This document shows, piece after piece, positions 38,801 through 47,517 of a DNA stretch of 64,000 nucleotides. The stretch is from Thioploca sp. (GTDB lineage Bacteria > Pseudomonadota > Gammaproteobacteria > Beggiatoales > Beggiatoaceae). Positions within the stretch are counted from its first letter, which is position 1. Each line of letters opens with the position of its first letter. Under the pieces are notes generated by a model that was not told the DNA's origin, did no database searches, and saw nothing but the letters and a program-made list of their open reading frames with translations. The stretch spans positions 35,628 to 99,627 of the forward strand of contig JAAUSR010000015.1 of assembly GCA_012032555.1 (NCBI GenBank), read 5' to 3'. The position numbers were made by a program, and so were the translations under genes.

Positions 38801-40025
38801 CTGCACCAGCTTGTGCTACTGGGCGCACTTTTTTTTGAGCATCTGCTTCAGTAAAACCAATCCATACTAAACGATAACCAATTTTTTGTACTAGAACTTG
38901 ACAAATTTCTTTAAGTAGCGTTATTTCATCATTAGCATGAATTAGAATTTGGCGACATTCAGTTAAGGCGGTGAGCGTATGATGTGCTCTTTGTAAGGCT
39001 TCTTCTACCTGTTTGCGTTCGGTAATATCAGTAGAAATACCACCCACACTGTGGATCTCACCTTGATAATTAGCAATAGGAAATTTAACCGAAAGATAAG
39101 TATGCCATTCACCATCACGATGAGGGATAGTTTCTTCGATAATCAGTGGCGTTTTAGTGTCTAATACGTGTTGATCGTTTTGCTGAAGTACTTGAGCAAC
39201 TGCTGGTGGAAAAGCCTGGAAAAGGGTTTTACCAATTAGCCAATGGGGATCGCTCATTTTAAATAAGTTCTGATGTTGTCGATTAATCAATAAATAACGT
39301 CCTTGATTATCTTTGACATAAATCGATAACGGTGCATGATTTAAAAAAGCTCGCCAACGACCTTCGGTTTCTATCGTTTGTACCAGCAGTGGTTTAATGA
39401 TCCAAAGAAAGGCAAACTGACTGACTCCTAAAATAACAAAACTGATGAGGGTGGCAATGAGTGCAACCTGAATAAATGGGGCACGAATTTCATCAATATC
39501 GATTTTAACAATAATCCCTAAATTAAAAGCCGATACCGGTTCATAAGCGGCTAACACCCAAGTATTTCGATAATCTAAGATTTTGGTTACACCGGCTTGA
39601 CCTAACAAGGTATAGTGCATTAGTTTAGAAAACTGGGATTGATTAAAATTAATAGAATCACATTTTTTCAACCCCTGGTGATGATGGCAAATCAAAATCA
39701 CCAATTGTTTTGCTTCCTGCTTAAATAAAATAAATTCAGTCGTTTCACCAACATTGGAATAGCGACTGTGGGCATCAATAAGCGAATTTAAAATCGTAAA
39801 TATATTCATATTAGGGTTATGACTTGCTTCAAAATAGGTGATTGCTTCAATTAGGCGAGCTTGACTCTGAGCGATTTCTAATAGACGTCGTTCTTGAACC
39901 TTAAGGGTATGATTATAAAGTAATCCAATAGTGACGATTAACAGTACCGTAAAAGCGGAAGCGAGAATTAAAGAAAATAAAATAGTGGTTCGGTGTCGAT
40001 GATTAAATTGTTTTAAAAGTAGCAT
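35823..40025 (-). CDS. Multi-PAS/GAF hybrid sensor histidine kinase
   Basis: About 1400-residue membrane sensor kinase. One N-terminal span (about 15-37) and a second (about 185-215) enclose a periplasmic sensing domain. Then PAS (230-345), GAF (360-515), three further PAS domains (530-660, 665-785, 790-905), HisKA with [20 protein letters not shown], HATPase with [16 protein letters not shown] and GGTGLGLAI, and a receiver with [10 protein letters not shown] and [15 protein letters not shown]. A helical end may be Hpt-like but I see no clear histidine. ATG 40025 follows CAGGG; a TTG at 40052 extends the frame. Signal is unknown; the response-regulator kinase downstream is the likely partner. 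Confidence 0.92.
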   Translation of the reverse strand: [1400 protein letters not shown]

Positions 40026-40164
40026 AATTACCCTGACAGGCAACAGAAACAAAGATTGTTTGTATTATATTTAAATAGTAACGGATTAGAAAATGTGAAA
40101 GTCATGCCCAATTTAGTTGTTTTCGCTCCCCTGTGCTATGGCATCTAAGTGAAGGAAAAATTGA

Positions 40165-40688
40165 AGGAACGAACAAATTATTTACGATGGTTTTGAACGG
40201 GTATGGAAACTATTTGAGAAAACGGATCATGAAATTCAAGAACTCAAACAGTTTCTCCGTGATCTTTCTCAAGAAACTGAGCGCAAATTTCAAGAAAGCG
40301 ACCGCCAATTTTGAGAAATGTCTCAAGAAAGTGCTCGCCAAAGAGAGGGTTAGTGGTTCATGAAGTGCATCACCATTTAACGAGCAAACGTAACGGACTA
40401 GCGGCTGAAATTGATTTACTAGTCACTAACGACGAATACTGTGTAGTTATTGAAGTGAAAAGTTTTTTAAGTGTTGACGATGTTAAAGCACATCGAGAAC
40501 GTTTAGAAAAGTTTAAAATCTTATTTCCACGTTATAGCGATGCTAAACTCTTAGGTGCAGTAACTGGAGCTGTTGTCTATAAAGACGTTGCCAAATATGC
40601 TTACCGACAAGGATTTTTTATCCTAGGGCAAAAAGGTGAAAATATGGAAATTTTAAATGATAAGGCGTTTAAACCGAAGATCTATTAA
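40165..40688 (+). pseudogene. DUF3782-like PD-(D/E)XK protein, broken
   Basis: The first part reads YDGFERVWKLFEKTDHEI and then a helical SQETERKFQESDRQF, interrupted by TGA and later TAG. A second frame resumes at VVHEVHHHLTSKRNG and goes through AAEIDLLVTNDEYCVVIEVK, LFPRYSDAKLLGAVTG and YAYRQGFFIL, the nuclease-like core of DUF3782-type proteins, which usually follow a coiled coil. The usual VGRLG...FVE segment between the halves is missing, so it has lost sequence and is probably dead. Confidence 0.65.
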
Positions 40689-40750
40689 TGCTAAGTTGCT
40701 TCCAAGAAAAGAGCTATTTGGTAAGGCGGAAATCCTTTCTCGCCACGCTG

Positions 40751-40770
40751 GTCGGCAATTCCTTGCCGAC
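40751..40770. repeat. Palindromic dispersed repeat (GTCGGCAA type)
   Basis: GTCGGCAA (40751-40758) and TTGCCGAC (40763-40770) form a hairpin followed by CTAC. A relative (TCGGCAAAGGATTGCCGA) occurs at 57886-57902, also followed by CCTAC. Confidence 0.6.
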
Positions 40771-40849
40771 CTACTGTTATTCTTGAATGTCATATTAGTA
40801 TAACTCGATGATCAAGTTTTTTTGAGTTGACAAAAGGAGTACAGCAATT

Positions 40850-41467
40850 CTCCATTTAAATCCCATAGCTTGAGTCAGGAATTGGCGCTTTCAAACCATT
40901 AAGCCTAAAACGGAGCAAGTAGTCCCAACTATGGAAAGGAAAACACTGAAGCAATGCCCGTAAATGCTCAAAAAAAGTTTGGCGAGACGGGAGCAATCGG
41001 CGCACTGTCTGGTATGTGATATTCATCGCGAGTGCGGGGTGAAGTAAATAAGCCAGTAGAATCAGGGTTGCTCATAAATTCGACCAGTGCTGTTTACCGT
41101 GTCCAAAGTTATGATCAAAATGGTAGCCGTTATTTTTGAGCAGGTTATTATTTTCATTTTCAATTTGGAAACCGGTACGCCCAGCGGTCACGATTGAGGC
41201 GACATTTCCATCGGTAATCCCGGGTGTGGTTGCTCAAGCGTTTTCGTAAAGTCTTTTGCCTATGGTGATCTCGCATCAATTGAGCCTCAAGGTATCGTCA
41301 CTGTTGCGTAACGGTACTGGGTTCACATAGCGATAATGCTCGATTAGATGCTGCTTGCCGTCCCAGCGGGTGCGCTCTAGGTGACGCACTTGAGCCGTAC
41401 GTTCAAAATCGGCTATCCATTCATACAGCAAGGGGTGGGAATAACGGTTGATGGCAGTAAAGGTCAT
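40850..41467 (-). pseudogene. Degenerate DDE transposase C-terminus
   Basis: The minus strand reads DGKQHLIEHYRYVNPVPLRN, and after shifts and stops IENENNNLLKNNGYHFDHNFG and then HGKQH, then ATLILLAYLLHP. This NENNN...HNFGHGKQHL block ends a family of DDE transposases common in sulfur bacteria and cyanobacteria; I cannot name the IS family with confidence. Many stops: inactive. It abuts the IS982 remnant. Confidence 0.6.
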
Positions 41468-41544
41468 CCCCTAGAAGAGTCACATGCCCAGCCGAATAAG
41501 CGGAACCCCACAGGTTTAACCATCGTTTGGATGCCGCTAGGAAA

Positions 41545-42072
41545 AATCTTAGCCTCGCTGGGCGATTCTTTTCCCAGGACGATGACGAGAAATGCGCCGA
41601 TTATGACCAACTCTTATTGGAGTAGAATCAACCAAAGCAATTCCTCTTGAAGTCACTCGACAGGTGTGCCGGTAAGCACACCGTGGAATTAAAACGGATT
41701 GAGCCAGTTCGATAAAACGATTATAGCTGACTCGCTTAGGAAATTCGTGTTTTAATACACCAGACACATAATCGATGTAGTAGTGCTTGAAGTCGCGATA
41801 GTTTGAGCTTTGAAACCAGATGAGTCATGTTATCACTTCAACCGGTGACATCGTGAAGGCGCATTGGCGTTTGGTTTTCTTCGGCAACTGGGAGCATTGC
41901 CAAGCTGGCAGAAAAACTTGGCAAAAACCATCAACATCACAGTATATCTCTGTTATATTCATAAAGTATCTCCTGGGAATAGGTGGACTAATGACATTTA
42001 GAATACTCTATTATCCCCTCTTCCTCAGAAGATACAACTACTTGCCTTTGGTTTTATATCGAACTCAGGTTA
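41545..42072 (-). mobile_element. IS982-family remnant, copy 1
   Basis: Right-hand half of an IS982 element with transposase read leftward from ATG 41962 (MNITEIYCDVDGFCQVFLPAW), then, after a shift, RVSYNRFIELAQSVLIPRC and GIALVDSTPIRVGHNRRI with a catalytic Asp. It stops near 41545, truncated. The outer end at 42058-42072 carries ATCGAACTCAGGTTAA, inverted copy of the end of copy 2. It is about 85% like copy 2 at protein level by eye and is inactive. Confidence 0.8.
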
Positions 42073-42114
42073 AATAAGCCAAGGTAACATGCTACCTCTT
42101 TCAGGTTAATATTG

Positions 42115-44113
42115 TTAAGGTATGCGGGATGTCGGTTCTATCATTGGCCACATCGCATTGACAACACCGGCTACCAAGCTAGCATTGTATAATAATGTAA
42201 CTGTTAATAGTCCAAAATGGAGAAAATAGACTCCACCAATACAAATAAAACCCGGAATAATAGTAAGAATCAAATTGTTCTTCATTTTATGATCAAGGTT
42301 TAAGGCTTGATCAAATAAATAAGGTAGGTGATCTAAGTGTTGATCCATTAAGATAATTTGTGCCATATCGGTTGCAATCGTTGCTGCACCACGTAGCGAA
42401 ATTGAAACATTAGCCGTTTTAAGAGCAATAGCATCGTTAATACCATCACCGATATAACAAACTGTTTTACCTTCTTGTTGAAGTTGTCTAATGATACCAG
42501 CTTTCTTTTCTGGTAAAATTTCAGCAAAATAACAGTCAATATTTAATTCTCTCGCTAATTGTTGCGTTGGTTTTTGGTGGTCACCGGAAATGATAACTGT
42601 TGTCATACCACGTCGGTGTAATTCGTTAATGACTTGTTCGGTATTGGGGCGAATAGTTGTGCGTAATTCGATAACACCGCCTATTTGCTCGTTGATAGCT
42701 ATGTAGACTAAAGAAGTACCTTGTTCATGGCAACTCGCCTGGATAGGGTCAATATCAGTTGGGATAATCACCTTTTCCAGTTTCATAAACTTGGCACTTC
42801 CAACTCGAATGAGTTTATCATCTTCTACCCAAACTTTGAGTCCATAACCCATTTCATAAACAGCAGTATCAATAGGTAATAAGGCTAAATGACGAACTTG
42901 TGCTTCTTGAAGAATGGCTCGTGCAATGGGATGTGCTTGTTTATGTTCAGCCGTTGCGGCATAACGAAGGATTTCATCTGATGTGTAGGTAGAATACGTA
43001 TAAATAGTCGCAATAGTGGGTTGTTCCTGGGTCAAGGTACCGGTTTTATCGAAGACTACGGTATCAACCTTCCGCAATTCTTCTAAGGCACGGCCATCCT
43101 TGACTAGAATCCCTTTTTCAGCGGTCATGTTGAGACAACTGAGGACACTTAGCGGTGCAATAATCCGCATATTATATCCAAAGGAAGCGTATAGAATAGC
43201 AACTGCACTCGTTGGCCCTAAAATCGGCAGAGTGATAGCACCCATGGTTAAGGTGGGTAATGCACTTTGATCAGCAATCTGTTCGCCTCTCGTTTGCAGC
43301 GATAGTTTATAATCAGTTGTCTTGCTTATTATTTCACCTATTTTAGCTGCCACGGTCTCATTGCCGGCTTTATCAACTTGGACATAAATTTTACCCGACA
43401 TTAATAAAGTGGCCGCAAATACTACATCACTTATCGTTTTCTCAGCCAGTTGAGCTTCGCCAGTCAGTTTATGTTGGTCGATATAACCTATCCCTTCGGT
43501 AATAGTTCCATCAACTGGAATCCATTCGCCAGCATGAATGGCAATCGTATCGCCCAATCGCAATTGTTCAAAGGGTGTTTGTAATTCCACACCTTCTCTC
43601 AGTACCCAAACAAACTGAGGTACTTCTGTGAAAAGGTTAATGAGACTTTGTTTAGATTGATCTTGAGTTTTAAGCAACAATTTTTTAGTGGTATAAAAAA
43701 AAAATATAAAACAAATTCGCTACAAAAAAAGATTTTAACAACAGCAGAGTGGTGACTACGATTGCATCAAGCGTTCGTGCTCCGATTTGATGTTCTTGAA
43801 ATAATTCTTGATAACCATTTGATATAAAAGGCATAGATAGGTAAGTGACACCAATAATGCTTATTAATCCAAGTAGAGGATAACCGATAACACTACCTAA
43901 CATTAAGCCCAACATCCCAATTGACAAGACAAAATACTGATGAATTTTTTTCGCGTCGGTCTGTTCCTTGACTTTTAACATTCCCGCTTTGGGTAAGGTG
44001 TTATCCTTCAAGGTAAAATTTTTCGGTTCGGTTTTCTCAGTAGACTTATTTTGATAAAACTTAGCTCCAGAATACCACGTAACTCCGATTATAATAGCAG
44101 CAGTAAGTAGCAT
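42115..44113 (-). CDS. P1B-like P-type ATPase lacking CPx motif (one frameshift)
   Basis: Cation-transport P-type ATPase of about 665 residues. All core motifs are present: the actuator KLTGEAQ (TGE), phosphorylation loop VVFDKTGTLT, nucleotide-binding AEHKQAHPIARAI (HP motif of P1B pumps) and hinge GDGINDAIAL. The sixth-span metal motif, normally CPC or a variant, reads IIAPLSVLS. The N-terminus lacks a metal-binding HMA domain. The frame breaks at the A10 run (43695-43704): removing one base, or adding two, joins FYIFF to KKLLLKTQDQ. Third gene of a leftward operon, 11 bases after the dehydrogenase. Substrate cannot be predicted. Confidence 0.88.
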
Positions 44114-44123
44114 TTGATTAATT

Positions 44124-45005
44124 TTAATTGAAGCGAGTATTAGTTATTTCTTCAAGGTATTTTACTACCGAAAGTTCCGGTGAATTTAGTCCGTAGATAT
44201 GACTCGTTCTTCTAAATATTTGTTCTACTAATGCTCCCATTTCGATAGGTACATTTAGATTGGCAGCAAGTTCACTGATGAGACGAAGATCTTTACAACA
44301 CAATTGAATTGTAAAACTGGGATCATAATCTCCATTATAAATGGAAGGAATATCATGCTCTGCAACCCAACTATTTCCACAACTATTAATAATAACTTTT
44401 TGCAAGGTAGGCAAATCAATACCGGATTTTGCGCCAATGACTAAAGCTTCTCCAATCGCAACGGCATTTATAAACCATAACAAGTTAGTCAGTAGTTTAG
44501 CAGCGATTGCTGAAAAATGACTGCCGGTATAAATGATTTCTTTAGCGATAACTTTATAGAGCGGTAAACATTGGATATAGTCTTCTTCTTTTCCGCCAAC
44601 AAAAATAGATAATTGGCCTAGCTTTGCATTCTTAACGCCTTCAGATACTGGTGAAGTCAGATAATGAAATTGATACTTTTCCTCGCTAGCTTCTAATTTA
44701 GGAATCAAACTAATCGAAACGGTAGTTAAGTCAATTAAAAAGGTGTTGACTTGAATGGAAGAAAAGAGACCATTGGGTTCAAAACAAACGGCTGATACTT
44801 CAACATCACTGGGTAATGAAAGAAATATCACGGCTGATTTTTCAGCCACTTTGGCCGGAAAGTCACACCAAATCGCTCCTTGATTTAATAAGTTTTCAGT
44901 CGCTCGTTGGTCCATATCATGAACAAATAATTTATGCCCGGCATTTAGTAAATTATGCGCAATTGGATTGCCCATCGAGCCGGTTCCTATAAAACCGATA
45001 TTCAT
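44124..45005 (-). CDS. Beta-hydroxyacid dehydrogenase family oxidoreductase
   Basis: A 293-residue NAD(P)-dependent 3-hydroxyisobutyrate dehydrogenase/6-phosphogluconate dehydrogenase-family enzyme. The N-terminal GFIGTGSMGNPIAHNL binds the dinucleotide; LTSPVSEGVKNAKLGQLSIF is the substrate loop (DAPVSGG type, here SPVSEG) and AIAAKLLTNLL places the catalytic lysine. The C-terminal helical domain is complete. The start ATG overlaps the methyltransferase stop (ATGA), so the two are translationally coupled. The altered substrate loop suggests an unusual substrate. Confidence 0.87.
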   Translation of the reverse strand: MNIGFIGTGSMGNPIAHNLLNAGHKLFVHDMDQRATENLLNQGAIWCDFPAKVAEKSAVIFLSLPSDVEVSAVCFEPNGLFSSIQVNTFLIDLTTVSISLIPKLEASEEKYQFHYLTSPVSEGVKNAKLGQLSIFVGGKEEDYIQCLPLYKVIAKEIIYTGSHFSAIAAKLLTNLLWFINAVAIGEALVIGAKSGIDLPTLQKVIINSCGNSWVAEHDIPSIYNGDYDPSFTIQLCCKDLRLISELAANLNVPIEMGALVEQIFRRTSHIYGLNSPELSVVKYLEEITNTRFN

Positions 45006-45732
45006 AATTTCCTAAACTCAACAAAAAGGTTTTCGTTGGTGGTTAGGGGCTGGTATTCAAACCCCCCGTAATCTGCGAGTAGTTTAACCGCTTCATCAAA
45101 AGAATAGACCCGATAATGAATGGATTGTGACATAATAATTTTATCATGATTTAATAAATAATAATCTTTTATAAAGCCATGCTCGGTTAAGGTAATATTT
45201 TGTGAATAAATCAACTCATTAGAAATGGGTTTTTCATAATCATAATGAGGCCCTTGTATACCCAATAACAGCGTTCCTCCTGAATAAATATGTTTAGAGA
45301 GTTGTTCCATTCCTTTTTTATTCTCGGTGTGACTGGAAATATGACTGACCAAGAATGGCTCGTTATCATCAAGAACAAAATACCATACCCCACCATAAGA
45401 AAAAGCCATGTCATATTTATCTTTAAAGATAATGTAACAATATTTTGATGAAATAAACCTACATTATCCCGATCTTTTAGACGTTTGTCAGCAATCTCCA
45501 ACATCGCCTTGGTAAAGTCTATTCCAGTTACTTGGTGAAATTTTTTGGTTTTACTCAGTTTTTCTAAAATCAAACCCGTTCCACAACCGATTTCAAGAAT
45601 ATTCTGGCCTTTTTGAAAATGTAAAATGCGATTTACTATTAAATCATAATCATAGTATCCAGAAGTCATGATGGTATCATAATAATTAGCCATATTGGTA
45701 TAATCGGCCATTTTTTCCTCATCAATTGTCAT
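45002..45732 (-). CDS. Class I SAM methyltransferase (one frameshift)
   Basis: About 243 residues across one shift. Motif I is ILEIGCGTGLILEKL with VTGIDFTKAML after it; the second frame continues DKYDMAFSYGGVWYFVLD, then beta strands and a C-terminal extension. The break at 45421-45424 needs one added A (SLKDKYDM). It heads the three-gene leftward operon with the dehydrogenase and P-type ATPase. Substrate unknown; the Trp-Tyr-rich motif IV region (GGVWYF) resembles small-molecule methyltransferases. Confidence 0.85.
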
Positions 45733-45760
45733 ATTGGATATTGAATCTCGCGAGAACTCG

Positions 45761-45839
45761 TAGGATGGATAAGGCTGGAGCCGTCATCCACCCTCTTCAA
45801 TCCGGAAAGGGTGCCTAAGCGAAGCATCAGACACCCTAC
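45761..45839. repeat. Paired palindromic dispersed repeat
   Basis: Two imperfect palindromes in tandem: TAGGATGGATAAGGC...CATCCACCCT (45761-45794) and AGGGTGCCTAAGCGAAGCAT...ACACCCTAC (45808-45839). Same family as the elements at 55817, 56480 and 56908; no coding sense. It lies inside the IS982-bracketed segment, just before copy 2. Confidence 0.7.
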
Positions 45840-45856
45840 GGGGCACTGCCATTAAG

Positions 45857-46665
45857 TTAACCTGAGTTCGATGTAAGAATTAAAATAAACAATTGTATCT
45901 CCTAAAAAATAGTGAATAATAATACTGTCGAAACGAACGCTTCTGATTACTCCTTGGAGATACTTTATAAATATAACCGAGAGTTACTGTGATGTCGATG
46001 ACTTCTGCCAAGTTTTCTTACCGGTGTGGTTCAATTCTTTGCTGGAGAAGGGCAAACCCAAGCGTGAGAGGAAATTTACCAGGTCACCCAGTGAGATCAT
46101 GACGGTGTTGATTCGGTTTCACCAGTCGAGTTACCGCAACTTCAAAAGCGACTACACCAATTATGTGCCTTAGATACTCGGGCGGGAATTTCCCACTCGG
46201 GTGAGCTACAATCGTTTCGTTGAACTGTCGCAATCCGTCTTAATTCCCCTTGGTGCTTATCTGCATACCCGTCGAGTGAGCTCAAGAGGAATTGCCTTGG
46301 TTGACTCGACTCCACTGCGGGTTGGTCATAACCGACGGATTCCCCGCTACCGGAGCTTTAAGGATCACGCACAACGTGGTAAAACCTCGGTCGATTGGTT
46401 TTACGGATTCAAGCTACACTGAGTTATTAATGACCAAGGAGAACTCCTTGCTTTTATGGTGACACCTGGCCATATTAATGTTCGTAACCGTTTAAAAAGC
46501 ATGGCAAAATACATTAAAGAAAAACTATTTGGAGATAAAGGCTATATTTCCAAAGCACTTCAAGAACAATTATGGGATCAAGGTATCCGACTGATAACCC
46601 AACTGCGCCGCAATATGAAGAAAGTTGTCTTAGTCAAGGAAGGAACGCAATTTGGCCTTATATCT
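45857..46665 (+). mobile_element. IS982-family remnant, copy 2
   Basis: Left end TTAACCTGAGTTCGAT (45857-45872) is the inverted match of the outer end of copy 1. The transposase (45967 onward) reads [48 protein letters not shown], then DWFYGFKLH, MVTPGHINVRNRLKS and KLFGDKGYISKAL, the typical IS982 order. The start codon is ATA instead of ATG, TAG and TGA stops interrupt it, and the end is replaced by a dispersed repeat near 46665. Inactive. Confidence 0.85.
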
Positions 46666-46669
46666 CAAA

Positions 46670-46737
46670 GAGTCGGATTACGCTTCGCTAATCCGACCTA
46701 CCTGGCTACCTGGCTAATCCGACCTACCTGGCTGCAC
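46670..46737. repeat. GTCGGATTA palindromic repeat and short direct repeat
   Basis: GTCGGATTACGCTTCGCTAA followed by TCCGAC is a hairpin, and CTAATCCGACCTACCTGGCT occurs twice in succession. It replaces the 3' end of IS982 copy 2. Confidence 0.7.
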
Positions 46738-46758
46738 CCCCCCAAATAATCAAATCAC

Positions 46759-47517
46759 CTATTGTCCGCCTCTAACCGGCCACACAGATTTGGCGATCGT
46801 CTTATCGAAGCCGCTGACGTAGCTGTTGCCGAGGTTCAGGCTCCACGCGCTACTCGTGCCCGTCGTAGCTGACCAATAGAAGTCCGACTGGACATTTAAA
46901 AATGGATGACCTGACGGCAATGCCGGACCAAATTGACTTAAATCTATCAAACTTAATAACTCCTTCCTATTTGGCAAACGCCAATCTCCCACTACGGAGC
47001 CATCACTCAGGCTACAACTCACACTTAACAAATTATTCGCTGACGCTATTGCTGTAGACCCATTCTGAGAACCAAAGCAATTTGCATCCTTTAACCAAAT
47101 TAAACCGGTCAGATTATCCTTCACCGTTCCATCACCATTATCCGTAAATCGGGGGGACATCGTTACGCCTTTTGGGTGAGTTCCGTCATCTCCAGTCACA
47201 TAAGAGGTCGTTTGGCCCGTCTTCAGTACTGGAGCCAATTGACGCGTTCCCGTCACTTCCACGCCATCCAGCCACGCTTTCTTACCCGTGATAATTTCAC
47301 TCGCTAGTGCATCACCACTACTGGTATTCGCTAAATTTTGAAGCGATAAACTTCCCGTTATCTCTTTGCCATCTACCCAAGCCTTTTGGCCTTCTAAAAG
47401 GTAACTCGAATTGGCATTGCCGCTACTCGTATCGACTACATTCTTATCACCAGACACCCCCAAGATTGTTACCCCAGCTTTGATATTACTCGATATTAAA
47501 TTAGCGTCTCCTTTCAC
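46759..47517 (-). pseudogene. DUF1566 (Lcl C-terminal) protein, 5' end cut by an IS
   Basis: The C-terminal 250 residues of a surface-type protein: two copies of a GKKAWLDGVEVTGT-like repeat (the other is GQKAWVDGKEITGS), then the DUF1566/Lcl domain with TDNGDGTVKDNLTGLIWLKD, WRLPNRKELLSL and YWSATTG...SVWPVRG. Proteins of this kind are numerous and exported in large sulfur bacteria. The reading frame continues rightward into the IS4-type element at 47518, so the native N-terminus, including any signal peptide, is gone. I could not find the missing half on the other side of the IS. Confidence 0.8.

Noticed and set aside
41381..41650. 89-codon plus-strand ORF
   Set aside because: It is antisense to two transposase remnants.
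46456..46749. Independent 97-codon gene
   Set aside because: It is the C-terminal part of the IS982 transposase after an in-frame TGA, with a dispersed repeat adding the last codons.
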